Source: Lachnospiraceae bacterium
GTDB lineage: Bacteria; Bacillota; Clostridia; Lachnospirales; Lachnospiraceae
Length of the DNA: 64,000 nucleotides
Assembly: GCA_017416465.1 (NCBI GenBank)
Contig: JAFQCK010000089.1
Location: 1 to 64,000, forward strand
Direction of reading: 5' to 3'
Below, piece by piece: positions 28,789 to 37,365 of this stretch. The notes beneath the pieces were generated by a model. That model was not told the origin of the DNA, searched no databases, and saw only the letters and a list, made by a program, of their open reading frames with translations. The position numbers and the translations under genes were made by a program. How positions within the stretch are numbered: position 1 is the stretch's first letter; the number at the start of each line of letters is the position of its first letter.

Positions 28789-29199
28789 TTGGAAATGAAT
28801 ATTGATAGAAATTATGCTTCCATAGAACAAATTACCGGAACTTATTTGAATAATCGAAATGTAAAGAATGATTTACCGGGTATTGAAAAAAACAGACTGT
28901 TTGAACAGATTCTTAAAGAGAAACGAGAAAGTGTTAGTGATACACCGGAACTTAAATTTTCTAAACATGCAGGAATCAGACTTGAGCAAAGAAATATTTA
29001 TTTAAGTGAAGCTCAGTTAAAAAGACTTAGTGATGGCACGAAAAAAGCTTATGAAAAAGGAATTAAAGAATCCTTGATGATTATGGATGACATGGCGTTT
29101 ATAGTAAATGTTAAAAATAATACGGTAATTACTGCTATGGATCAGACAGAAAATAGTGAAAATGTATTTACAAATATTGATGGAGCCGTTATTGTATAG
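28789..29199 (+). CDS. Flagellar operon protein, TIGR02530 family
   Basis: A 136-residue protein with the family core FSKHAGIRLEQRNIYLSEAQ and a C-terminal segment containing FIVNVKNNTVITAMD. Members sit between flgD and flgE in Firmicutes. The molecular role is unknown. The TTG at 28789 is five bases after AAGAAGGAAGA. An ATG at 28795 is the alternative. Confidence 0.85.
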   Translation: MEMNIDRNYASIEQITGTYLNNRNVKNDLPGIEKNRLFEQILKEKRESVSDTPELKFSKHAGIRLEQRNIYLSEAQLKRLSDGTKKAYEKGIKESLMIMDDMAFIVNVKNNTVITAMDQTENSENVFTNIDGAVIV

Positions 29200-29225
29200 C
29201 CGGACCTAAAAGGAGGCTAGCGTCT

Positions 29226-29279
29226 TTGAATGACAGAAAAGACGAAAACGGATTAAGGTATGGAGGTCAATTATTATGA
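29226..29279 (+). CDS. 17-codon micro-ORF overlapping the flgE start
   Basis: TTG at 29226 lies nine bases after a strong SD (AGGAGG, 29211-29216) and reads MNDRKDENGLRYGGQLL before a TGA that overlaps the flgE ATG (ATGA). The flgE SD lies inside it. The arrangement looks like a translated leader that couples translation into flgE. It may be a chance frame, as no homologue is known to me. Confidence 0.35.
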   Translation: MNDRKDENGLRYGGQLL

Positions 29280-30562
29280 TGAGATCATTGTATTCCGGTG
29301 TTTCCGGATTAAAAGTTCATCAGACAAAGATGGACGTTATTGGTAATAATATTTCAAACGTTAATACAGTTGGATTTAAAGCATCAAGAGTAACATTTAG
29401 CGAGTTATTCTATCAGACAACACAGACAGCAACTGGTTCAAATGCTGAAAGAGGAACAGGTGGACAGAATGCTAAACAGATTGGTTTAGGTGCATCATTA
29501 TCTTCTATTGCAGTTGATATTAATACAGAAGGTGGAAGTCAGTCTACAAATAGACCATTTGATTTAAAAATCAATGGGGATGCGTTCTTTATTGTACAAA
29601 GAACAGGAGCTACTTACTTTACAAAAGCAGGTAATTTTGCAACAGATGATTTTGGTAATCTTGTTACAGATACCGGAGCATATGTAATGGGGTATGTTGC
29701 TGATTCGGTAGGAGGAGCACTTCAGACAGATCAGTTAAGACCTATATCGATTTATGCAAAAAAATATGTTAATACAGTTCCTGAAGCAACAGCAGCATCT
29801 AATTTTACCGGAAATATTAGTAAAGTTGATTCTAACTTTGCAGAAGGTTTACCAATTACAAGAAATATTCAAGTGTATGATAATCTTGGATATCAGTATA
29901 GTGTACAGGTTCAAATTAGTAAGGTTTCTGATACTGAATATAGTGTTACAACTAATGGGGTATACTCAGGAACAGCACTTGTAGAAGGCCTTACAGCAAC
30001 TATGGATGGAACGCTTACATTTGATGAAGCGACAGGTTTACTTACAGATGATACGGTTCTTGATTTAAGTATTACAGGTAATGAAGCATTTACAGTAGAC
30101 CCTATTAAAGTAGATTTTAGTAATATTACATGTTATGGAACTGAATCAACAATTGATTCGGCAAGAGGTGCATATGATGGCACTGGAGCAGGTAAAAAAG
30201 TTGGTGTAATGACAAGCGTTGGTATTGATACAAATGGTAACGTTGTTGCAGCGTATGATAACGGCGATAATGAAATTATCGGACAGCTTGCAGTTACAAC
30301 TTTCTCTAACCCGTCTGGTTTGGAAAAGGTTGGAGAGAATATGTTTGGTGCAACACTTAACTCTGGTGAATTTAATGGAGTAGGAAGTGATATTGCTACA
30401 ACTGGTGGTTCGATAACTTCCGGAGTTCTTGAAATGTCAAACGTGGATTTGGCTTCGGAATTTACTGATATGATTGTTACTCAGAGAGGATTTCAGGCTA
30501 ATTCAAGAGTTATTACAACATCTGATACAATGATAGAAGAATTATTAAGTTTGAAGAGATAA
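29276..30562 (+). CDS. flgE: Flagellar hook protein FlgE
   Basis: A 428-residue protein with the axial N-terminal signature MRSLYSGVSGLKVHQTKMD and NNISNVNTVGFKASR, a variable central region and a C-terminal bbr helix (LASEFTDMIVTQRGFQANSR). Polymerises to form the hook. SD GGAGG lies eight bases upstream. A second ATG follows immediately at 29279. A hairpin lies after the stop. Confidence 0.96.
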   Translation: MMRSLYSGVSGLKVHQTKMDVIGNNISNVNTVGFKASRVTFSELFYQTTQTATGSNAERGTGGQNAKQIGLGASLSSIAVDINTEGGSQSTNRPFDLKINGDAFFIVQRTGATYFTKAGNFATDDFGNLVTDTGAYVMGYVADSVGGALQTDQLRPISIYAKKYVNTVPEATAASNFTGNISKVDSNFAEGLPITRNIQVYDNLGYQYSVQVQISKVSDTEYSVTTNGVYSGTALVEGLTATMDGTLTFDEATGLLTDDTVLDLSITGNEAFTVDPIKVDFSNITCYGTESTIDSARGAYDGTGAGKKVGVMTSVGIDTNGNVVAAYDNGDNEIIGQLAVTTFSNPSGLEKVGENMFGATLNSGEFNGVGSDIATTGGSITSGVLEMSNVDLASEFTDMIVTQRGFQANSRVITTSDTMIEELLSLKR

Positions 30563-30572
30563 TAGTGTAAAA

Positions 30573-30611
30573 AAGAGGCTGTTGTAAAAAACTAAAATTC
30601 AACAGTCTCTT
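30573..30611 (+). terminator. Hairpin after flgE (partial terminator or processing site)
   Basis: AAGAGGCTGTTG pairs with CAACAGTCTCTT (12 pairs, one G-U), but only GATTTATG follows, not a T tract. It could reduce downstream transcription or protect the highly expressed flgE mRNA. Confidence 0.55.
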
Positions 30612-30679
30612 GATTTATGTAAAAAATATCAGGTAAATTATAGAAATAATAAAAATACATAAAATGGAAGGTATGCCTT

Positions 30680-30865
30680 ATGATTGAACTTACAAGATTG
30701 AATGATACAAAATTAACAGTTAATTGTGATTTGATTGAATTTATAGAAGAAACACCTGATACTATAATTACTTTTTCAACAGGAACTAAATTGGTGGTTA
30801 GGGAAAAAACAAATGAGATAAAAGATAAGATAATAGAATATAAAAGAAATATATTTATAATGTAA
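30680..30865 (+). CDS. swrD: FlbD/SwrD family small flagellar protein
   Basis: A 61-residue protein starting MIELTRLND, with FVNC-type core (TVNCDLIEFIEETPDTIITF) and basic tail. This is the FlbD/SwrD family, located between flgE and the stator or fliL in Firmicutes. In B. subtilis SwrD raises flagellar torque and swarming. SD is weak (GGAAGG) and lies after a hairpin. Confidence 0.88.
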   Translation: MIELTRLNDTKLTVNCDLIEFIEETPDTIITFSTGTKLVVREKTNEIKDKIIEYKRNIFIM

Positions 30866-30871
30866 AAAGTG

Positions 30872-30901
30872 TTTGGCTAAATGACATTTTTGTGGTAAAA
30901 T
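30872..30901 (+). promoter_or_regulatory. Possible internal promoter before motA
   Basis: TTGGCT and TAAAAT with 18 bases between them, and TGTGG just before the -10. A nearly identical -10 context (TGTGTGGTAAAATA) occurs before rpsB. This would let the stator genes be expressed separately. Confidence 0.4.
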
Positions 30902-30987
30902 ACTAGATAGTATTATTGGGTTTGGAGTTTGGATATATTAAATCCAATAGAATATATTTAAAATACATAGGTAGGTGGCAAAAGATA

Positions 30988-31782
30988 ATGGATATTGCTT
31001 CAATAGTGGGTTTGGTACTTTGTGCCGTATTGGTTGTGTTTGGTATAACGGTAGATGATGGATTTAGTGTTTTACAGAACTTTTACGATTTACCGTCCAT
31101 TTTTATTACTCTTGGTGGTTCGTTTGCATGTACACTTGTATATTTTTCTTTAAAAGACTTTGTTACTGCGATTAAGGCTTTTAAGATAGTATTAAAAGAG
31201 CCTACCAGTAAAGAGTTGGAGACTATTAAGAATATAATAGACTTGTCAAATGTTGCAAGAAAAGAAGGTTTACTTGCTTTGGAAGAAGCTGTTAATGAAC
31301 TTGATGATGAATATCTTAAGAAAGGTATTTTATTAATAGTTGATGGTACTGATCCTGAACTTGTAAGAGCTATTATGGAAACAGAGATGGTTTGCATTGA
31401 TAACAGGCATAAGAAAGTTGTGAGTTTTTATGATACACTTGCGGCGATGGGACCTGCTTGGGGTATGATTGGTACTCTTATAGGTCTTATTAATATGCTT
31501 AAGAATTTGAGTGATATTGCATCGGTTGGACCAAATATGGCGATTGCTCTTTTGACAACGTTATATGGTTCATTATTGGCTAACTGGATTGCTTTTCCGG
31601 TTGGTGGTAAGCTTAGATACAATAATGAAATTGAAATTATGCTAAAAGAGGTTACAATCGAGGGTCTTTTATCTATTCAGGCTGGTGAAAATCCTCGTGT
31701 AATAGAAGAAAAATTAAAATCATTCCTCTCACCTGAACAGAGAACGGAATTTTCTGAAGGTGATGAAAACGGGGGTGAATAA
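30988..31782 (+). CDS. motA: Flagellar stator protein MotA
   Basis: The ATG at 30988 follows GTAGGTGG and gives MDIASIVGLVLCAVLVV. An upstream in-frame TTG (30916) adds an unlikely hydrophilic leader. Four membrane helices and the cytoplasmic loop are present, with the conserved Pro-bearing region (YDTLAAMGPAWGMIGTLIGL). 264 residues. Stator subunit pairing with MotB to convert ion flow to torque. Adjacent to motB and fliL. Confidence 0.95.
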   Translation: MDIASIVGLVLCAVLVVFGITVDDGFSVLQNFYDLPSIFITLGGSFACTLVYFSLKDFVTAIKAFKIVLKEPTSKELETIKNIIDLSNVARKEGLLALEEAVNELDDEYLKKGILLIVDGTDPELVRAIMETEMVCIDNRHKKVVSFYDTLAAMGPAWGMIGTLIGLINMLKNLSDIASVGPNMAIALLTTLYGSLLANWIAFPVGGKLRYNNEIEIMLKEVTIEGLLSIQAGENPRVIEEKLKSFLSPEQRTEFSEGDENGGE

Positions 31783-31784
31783 TT

Positions 31785-32612
31785 TTGGCTAGAAGAAAAG
31801 AAGAAACATCTTCAGGCGGAGGTAATTGGATTAATACCTTTGCGGATTTGATGAATCTGCTTTTGTGTTTCTTTGTACTGTTGTTTGCGATGTCGACAGT
31901 TGACGAGGATAAGTTTGAAGAGCTAGTTGCCTCTCTTTCCGCAAGTTTTGGTATTTTGGAAGGAGGTTCAACTTCTGTTATTGAAGGAACTTTGATTTCA
32001 GCAGGTGTCGATAATCTTAATGAACTTGACCAGTATTATGAAAGTATAGGTCTTAATAAAGAAGGCACGGAAGATACGTTTAGTAATGAACTTAATGAAT
32101 ATGATGGTGCTGAGTTGATGGAGATTATTAAGGATAAAGGTGCTGAAGCATCAGAACAGATGGCGGATGAGATTGAACAACAGGCAGAAGAAATGAATAT
32201 TTCAGAACAGATAGAAGTTGAGTTTACGTCTCAGTATGTGATGATTGTTTTGAATGGAGCTTTGTTATTTGATCCGGCTAAGACAGAGATAAGAAAAGAA
32301 AGTGTTCCGCTGGTTGACAAGGTTGGAGATATATTGAAGAATTATTCATCTTCAATGATTGAGATAACAGGATATACAGATAATATTCCTCTTATCGGCG
32401 ATCCAAAATATGATGACAACTGGGATTTATCTACTGCCAGAGCAAAAACGGTGATGATGTATCTTGTTAATAAAAAAGGAATGAGCTTAGAAAAACTTAA
32501 GTCTGCCGGAAGAGGAGAGAATGATCCGATTGCTACAAATGATACAGCGGAAGGTCGAGCTCAAAACAGAAGGGTAGAAGTTAAGATATATAATGAATAT
32601 AGTATGGAATAA
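31785..32612 (+). CDS. motB: Flagellar stator protein MotB with OmpA-like peptidoglycan-binding domain
   Basis: TTG start two bases after the motA stop, preceded by GGGGGTGA. One membrane helix with the ion-binding Asp in TFADLMNLLLCFFVLLFAM, then a plug and a linker, then an OmpA domain (ITGYTDNIPL, STARAKTVMMYLV, GRAQNRRVEVKIY). 275 residues. Anchors the stator in peptidoglycan. Confidence 0.95.
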   Translation: MARRKEETSSGGGNWINTFADLMNLLLCFFVLLFAMSTVDEDKFEELVASLSASFGILEGGSTSVIEGTLISAGVDNLNELDQYYESIGLNKEGTEDTFSNELNEYDGAELMEIIKDKGAEASEQMADEIEQQAEEMNISEQIEVEFTSQYVMIVLNGALLFDPAKTEIRKESVPLVDKVGDILKNYSSSMIEITGYTDNIPLIGDPKYDDNWDLSTARAKTVMMYLVNKKGMSLEKLKSAGRGENDPIATNDTAEGRAQNRRVEVKIYNEYSME

Positions 32613-32627
32613 GTATTGGAGGAAAAG

Positions 32628-33140
32628 ATGAAGAAGAGTCTGTTAAGTATTATTACTCTTGCGTTGGTACTTTTGAATACGATTTTGACGGCTATTATGG
32701 TATTTGTAATTATACCATCCACACAGGATTCTAACAGAATTGTAAAAAAAGTAGCTGATGCCATTAACCTGGAGATGGGTGATGAGGAAAATATTGATTT
32801 ATCAAATATTCCGTTGGAGGAATGTGAAACTTTTGATTTGGAAACAAAACTTACAATTTCGTTAAAAAAAGGTTCGGATGGAAAAGAACATTATGCAGTA
32901 ATTTATCCGACACTTTTGCTATATAAGAATGGTACGAGCTATTCTAAAAATGTTGCTACGTTAAAAGAGAAAAAAGCTCTTGCAACTCAGAATATCCAAG
33001 AAGTTGTACAGAAATATACAGCAACAGAGTTGAAAAACAATCCTGATGCAATAAGACAGGAGGCATTAAAAGAACTCCAGGAAATTTTTGGTAAAGATTT
33101 AATTGTTCAGGTTGTGTTTGGAACAACTACAATTCAGTAG
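32628..33140 (+). CDS. fliL: Flagellar basal body-associated protein FliL
   Basis: The ATG at 32628 is chosen because the in-frame TTG at 32616 overlaps the SD (TTGGAGG). One N-terminal membrane helix (LLSIITLALVLLNTILTAIM) and a FliL-type extracytoplasmic domain ending IFGKDLIVQVVFGTTTIQ. 170 residues. FliL surrounds and stabilises stator units. It lies between motB and fliM. Confidence 0.9.
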   Translation: MKKSLLSIITLALVLLNTILTAIMVFVIIPSTQDSNRIVKKVADAINLEMGDEENIDLSNIPLEECETFDLETKLTISLKKGSDGKEHYAVIYPTLLLYKNGTSYSKNVATLKEKKALATQNIQEVVQKYTATELKNNPDAIRQEALKELQEIFGKDLIVQVVFGTTTIQ

Positions 33141-33163
33141 ATAGACTTAGGAGGTGAGGGTGC

Positions 33164-34141
33164 GTGAGCGAAGTATTATCTCAAAATGAGATAGACGATT
33201 TGCTAAAAGCATTGAGTACCGGGGAATTGGACGTTGAAGCGTACAGTAGCCCTAAAGAAGCTCAGGTTAAGGATTATGATTTTACCCGTCCTGCAAAGTT
33301 CTCTAAAGAACATCTACGAACCCTGGAGATTATTTTTGAAAACTATGGCAGGTTGCTATATACAAACTTACCGGCGTATTTAAGAAAGAATGTACAAGTG
33401 GAGGTTGTGAATTCAGAAGCGGTTGCTTATTCAGAATTTGCAAATGCTTTATCAAATCCGGTTCTCTTGTGTATGGTGGATTTTGAACCACTGCAGGGAA
33501 AGGTTTTGATGGAATTAGCACCAACACTCGGTTATGCAATTATAGACAGATTGCTGGGTGGTACAGGAGAAACTCTGGAAAAGAAAAGAGATTTTTCGGA
33601 AATAGAGATTTCTATAATAGAGAGAATAATTTCAATATGTATAGAGTTATTGAGAGAGCCTTGGGCGAATGTTGTAGAACTTAATCCAAGATTAGAGAAA
33701 ATTGAGACCAATTCACAATTTGCACAAGTTGTTTCGCCAACTGAGATGATAGCGATTGTGACACTAAACTTAAAGATTGGTGATATTGAAGGTCTTATGA
33801 ATATATGTCTTCCATTTTTAACATTAGAGCCGGTTATGGATAAGTTAAATACTAAGTATTGGTATTCAACGATGAAAGCTAAAGAGGAAGCTGTATATGA
33901 AGAAACAATAGAAATGTTAATTTCTAAAGCTAAAATACCTATTAAAGCAGTTTTAGGAAGCAGTTCGATTTCAGTAGCTGATTTTGCTAATCTGCAAAAA
34001 GGTGATATTATAAAACTAAACTCAGGTATTGAGGATGAACTTACTGTGTATGTTGGAAATATAAGTAAATTTAAGGCTTTGCCGGGTTCGGCAGATGATA
34101 ATTATGCAGTAAGAGTCACATCAATAATCAGAGAGGAGTAA
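33164..34141 (+). CDS. fliM: Flagellar motor switch protein FliM
   Basis: GTG start after GGAGGTGAGG. The N-terminal CheY-binding peptide is VLSQNEIDDLLKALSTG, the middle domain has LLGGTGE (GGxG) and the C-terminal SpoA domain follows (KGDIIKLNSGIEDELTVYVG). 325 residues. FliM forms the C ring with FliG and FliY. It precedes the fliY gene by four bases. Confidence 0.97.
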   Translation: MSEVLSQNEIDDLLKALSTGELDVEAYSSPKEAQVKDYDFTRPAKFSKEHLRTLEIIFENYGRLLYTNLPAYLRKNVQVEVVNSEAVAYSEFANALSNPVLLCMVDFEPLQGKVLMELAPTLGYAIIDRLLGGTGETLEKKRDFSEIEISIIERIISICIELLREPWANVVELNPRLEKIETNSQFAQVVSPTEMIAIVTLNLKIGDIEGLMNICLPFLTLEPVMDKLNTKYWYSTMKAKEEAVYEETIEMLISKAKIPIKAVLGSSSISVADFANLQKGDIIKLNSGIEDELTVYVGNISKFKALPGSADDNYAVRVTSIIREE

Positions 34142-34145
34142 ACCG

Positions 34146-35447
34146 ATGGATGGAATGTTATCGCAAGAAGAAATTAATGCGTTACTAAGTGGTATCGGCG
34201 GTGATGAGCCGGAAGAAACTCCGGTAGAAGAATTATTTGAAATGCCGGTTTTAGAAGATACTCCTTCAGCTAACACAGAAGAATTTCTTTCAGAAATGGA
34301 AAAAGATACGGTTGGTGAGATTTCCAACATAAGTATGGGAACAGCAGCAACAACCCTATCGTCGCTGGTTAATCAAAAAGTTAATATCAGTACCCCGGTT
34401 GTATCTTATGCAATATGGGATGACTTGGTAAATAGCTATGATAGACCATGTGTATTCCTTCAAATCCACTATAAAGAAGGACTTGATGGAAATAATATAC
34501 TTATTTTAAAAGATGTCGATGTTAAAGTTATTGCGGATCTTATGATGGGTGGTGATGGTACTAACATTGATGGAGAGTTAGGAGAACTTCATTTGAGTGC
34601 CATATGTGAGGCAATGAATCAGATGATGGGTTCAGCGGCTACTTCGTTATCTTCAATGTTAGGAATAAAGATTGATATTAGTCCACCAACTGCAAGCTTG
34701 ATTGACTTAAATGCAAATCTTGAAGAAGAGATGGTACAAGAGTACATTAATAAAGGATTTGTAAGAAATTCATTTGAGATGACTATTGGTGATTTAGTAG
34801 ATAGTGAGATAATGCAATTATTTCCGGTTGACTTTGCTAAGAGTTTATGCAATAGTTTTTCTGGTAAAGATGATAGTTCAAGTAGTGTTGTTCAGTCAGT
34901 ACCGGAAACTAAGGAACCGGAAGTGAAAGTACCTGAAGTACCGGTTGTTAATACGATGGAACCACAGGTGTCACAACCACAAGCTACAGCACAACCAATT
35001 GATATGAACCAAATGCCTTATGGTAATATGGGATACCCTCCTAATATGATGGGATATGGAGCAATGCCTTATCAGATGCCACCATATCAGGCAGGAATGA
35101 TGCCACAGATGGCAATGCCTACACAACAAAGTATGCAGCCGACAATGCAGGAAGTAAACGTTCAACCTGCACAGTTCCAGGCTTTCGCTAGTGATTTGGC
35201 GGCTGTTACTCAAAAGGAAAACATTAATCTTATTATGGATGTACCTTTAGAGGTTACAGTTGAGTTAGGAAGAACAAGTAAATCAATTCAAGATATTCTT
35301 GAATTTTCGCCGGGTACAATTATTGAACTTGATAAAATAGCAGGAGAACCGATAGATGTGCTCGTAAATGGCAAATACGTCGCAAAGGGCGAAGTTGTTG
35401 TAATTGAAGAGAGTTTTGGGGTCCGTGTTACAGAAATAATAAAATAA
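34146..35447 (+). CDS. fliY: Flagellar motor switch phosphatase FliY (CheC-like domain plus FliN)
   Basis: A 433-residue fusion. N-terminal MDGMLSQEEINALLSGIG resembles the FliM CheY-binding peptide. The CheC-like phosphatase domain carries both E-x2-N sites (GEISNISMGTAATTL and CEAMNQMMGSAATSL). A Pro/Gln/Met-rich linker (about 255-330) leads to a C-terminal SpoA/FliN domain (NLIMDVPLEVTVELGRTSK). In Firmicutes FliY dephosphorylates CheY-P at the motor and completes the C ring. Both catalytic sites appear intact. Confidence 0.96.
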   Translation: MDGMLSQEEINALLSGIGGDEPEETPVEELFEMPVLEDTPSANTEEFLSEMEKDTVGEISNISMGTAATTLSSLVNQKVNISTPVVSYAIWDDLVNSYDRPCVFLQIHYKEGLDGNNILILKDVDVKVIADLMMGGDGTNIDGELGELHLSAICEAMNQMMGSAATSLSSMLGIKIDISPPTASLIDLNANLEEEMVQEYINKGFVRNSFEMTIGDLVDSEIMQLFPVDFAKSLCNSFSGKDDSSSSVVQSVPETKEPEVKVPEVPVVNTMEPQVSQPQATAQPIDMNQMPYGNMGYPPNMMGYGAMPYQMPPYQAGMMPQMAMPTQQSMQPTMQEVNVQPAQFQAFASDLAAVTQKENINLIMDVPLEVTVELGRTSKSIQDILEFSPGTIIELDKIAGEPIDVLVNGKYVAKGEVVVIEESFGVRVTEIIK

Positions 35448-35470
35448 CTTATTTGATAGGAGAGAGAATA

Positions 35471-35833
35471 ATGGCAAAAAATATTATGATTTGTGATGAC
35501 GCAGCGTTTATGAGAATGATGATTAAGGATATTCTTACAAAAAACGGATATAATGTAGCAGCTGAGGCTGAAAATGGAGCAAAAGCAGTTGAAAAATATT
35601 CTGATGTTAAGCCGGATTTAGTAATGATGGATATTACAATGCCGGAGATGGATGGTATTCAGGCACTTAAGAAGATTAAAGAAATGGATCCAAGTGCAAC
35701 AGTTATTATGTGTTCTGCTATGGGTCAGCAGGCAATGGTTATTGAATCTATTCAGTCGGGAGCAAAAGACTTTATTGTTAAGCCATTCCAGGCAGACAGA
35801 GTAATTGAAGCTGTAAAGAAAGCAGTAGGTTAA
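35471..35833 (+). CDS. cheY: Chemotaxis response regulator CheY
   Basis: A 121-residue single receiver domain. The acidic pocket is Asp9-Asp10, the phosphoacceptor Asp54 (VMMDITMPEMDG), then MCSA and IVKPF give the conserved Thr/Ser and Lys positions. Start at 35471 after TAGGAGAGA; the in-frame TTG at 35453 precedes the SD. CheY-P binds FliM to set rotation sense. Located between fliY and fliO as in B. subtilis. Confidence 0.97.
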   Translation: MAKNIMICDDAAFMRMMIKDILTKNGYNVAAEAENGAKAVEKYSDVKPDLVMMDITMPEMDGIQALKKIKEMDPSATVIMCSAMGQQAMVIESIQSGAKDFIVKPFQADRVIEAVKKAVG

Positions 35834-35858
35834 TTAAAAGGCAACATGGAGGCATAAG

Positions 35859-36242
35859 ATGTACATAGTTGCAAGTACCGGATTAAATAGCGTAGTTCAG
35901 TTAATAACATTAATAATAATATTTTGTTTAATATTGTTTTTATGTTACTGGACTACGAGGTTTATTGGTGGTTACCAGAAGAGTGCTTTAAAATCTACTA
36001 ATTTTGAAGTGATTGAAGCGTTTAGGATTTCAAATACGAAATTTATTCAGATTATTAGAATCGGTGAAAAATATCTGGTTATTTCAGTATGTAAGGATAG
36101 TATTAATCTTCTTACTGAATTATCAAAAGATGAAGTGGTTATTCAGGAGAAAAAAGAAGATATTTCTTTTAGTAAGATACTGGAAAAGGTGAATTACAAA
36201 GGAAGGCAAGGAAGTAGTAATGACAAAGAAGATGATAATTAA
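35859..36242 (+). CDS. fliO: Flagellar export assembly protein FliO (FliZ)
   Basis: A 127-residue protein with one membrane helix (LITLIIIFCLILFLCYW) and the short cytoplasmic FliO domain (RIGEKYLVISVCKDSINLL). FliO assists assembly of the FliP ring. Divergent in sequence but positioned directly before fliP, which it overlaps by 23 bases. Confidence 0.88.
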   Translation: MYIVASTGLNSVVQLITLIIIFCLILFLCYWTTRFIGGYQKSALKSTNFEVIEAFRISNTKFIQIIRIGEKYLVISVCKDSINLLTELSKDEVVIQEKKEDISFSKILEKVNYKGRQGSSNDKEDDN

Positions 36243-37050
36243 AAAAACATTTAGACAGTTATTAAAAATATCTTGTCTAATTGCATTGATTTTTAGCTTT
36301 GTTATTGTTAATAATTTGTCAGTATATGCTACAACAGTTGAAGAGCCTACTGTTGTTACCGAAACAGATAATGATACCGGAAATATTTTAGGAATTAATA
36401 TATCAACAACTGAAGATGGGGGATTATCTGGAGCATTGCAAATAGTTTTGGTGCTTACAGTAATCGCCCTTTGTCCGTCAATATTAATTATGTTGACTTC
36501 GTTTACAAGAATTATAATTGTATTACATTTTACGAGGTCAGCACTTAATACACAGACAACACCGCCTAACCAGGTATTAATCGGACTAGCATTGTTTTTG
36601 ACTGTATTTATAATGGCTCCTGTATTTAATGAGATTAATACCAATGCAATTAAGCCTTTAAATAAAGGCGAGATTACTCAGGAAGAAGCATTAGAAGCAG
36701 GAATGGAGCCTATTAAAACTTTTATGCTTAACAATGTCAGAGATGAGGATTTAGATGCTATGGCTTCAGTTGCAGGAATAGAAAGTATTTCAACAAGAGA
36801 AGAGATTCCACTAAGGGTATTGATTCCTGCATTTATGTTAAGTGAAATCAGAATTGCTTTTTGGATAGGCTTTTTGATTTATATACCATTTGTTGTTATA
36901 GATATGGTAGTATCATCAACGTTGATGGCTATGGGTATGATGATGTTGCCACCAACAACCATTTCATTACCATTTAAGATTCTTTTATTTGTACTTGCAG
37001 ATGGTTGGAATCTGATAATAGTAAATTTAATGAAGACATTTATAGTATGA
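36220..37050 (+). CDS. fliP: Flagellar export gate protein FliP
   Basis: A 276-residue membrane protein with a cleavable-type signal sequence (LIALIFSFVIVNNLSVYA) and the FliP signatures (CPSILIMLTSFTRIIIVL, TPPNQVLIGLALFLT, LVLADGW-like LFVLADGWNLI). It forms the core of the type III export gate with FliQ and FliR. It starts inside the 3' end of fliO. Confidence 0.96.
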   Translation: MTKKMIIKKTFRQLLKISCLIALIFSFVIVNNLSVYATTVEEPTVVTETDNDTGNILGINISTTEDGGLSGALQIVLVLTVIALCPSILIMLTSFTRIIIVLHFTRSALNTQTTPPNQVLIGLALFLTVFIMAPVFNEINTNAIKPLNKGEITQEEALEAGMEPIKTFMLNNVRDEDLDAMASVAGIESISTREEIPLRVLIPAFMLSEIRIAFWIGFLIYIPFVVIDMVVSSTLMAMGMMMLPPTTISLPFKILLFVLADGWNLIIVNLMKTFIV

Positions 37051-37095
37051 CCATAAACGTAGTAATGACATAGAATTTAGAAAGGAAGAAGCAAA

Positions 37096-37365
37096 ATGAC
37101 ACAAGAAGCAGTTTTAGATATTGCCAGTGATGCTATATGGACAATTATTGTAGCATCAGGTCCACTTTTGCTTGTATCGTTAATAGTAGGTTTGATTGTC
37201 AGTATTTTTCAGACTGTTACATCAATTCAGGAACAGACACTTACATTCATTCCTAAGTTGCTTGGAATGTTTGCGGTTCTTATATTATTAGGGTCGTTTA
37301 TTCTTAATACTATAGTAACCTTTATGACGAATCTTTGGAGTAGTTTTGGAGATTATATTTTATGA
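37096..37365 (+). CDS. fliQ: Flagellar export gate protein FliQ
   Basis: An 89-residue protein with two membrane helices and the family motif VSLIVGLIVSIFQTVTSIQE followed by LTFIPKL. Part of the FliPQR gate. It overlaps fliR by four bases (ATGA). Confidence 0.97.
   Translation: MTQEAVLDIASDAIWTIIVASGPLLLVSLIVGLIVSIFQTVTSIQEQTLTFIPKLLGMFAVLILLGSFILNTIVTFMTNLWSSFGDYIL

Noticed and set aside
29200-29275. c-di-GMP riboswitch before flgE
   Set aside because: Only about 75 bases and without the conserved GEMM core elements; the region is better explained by two SDs and a micro-ORF.
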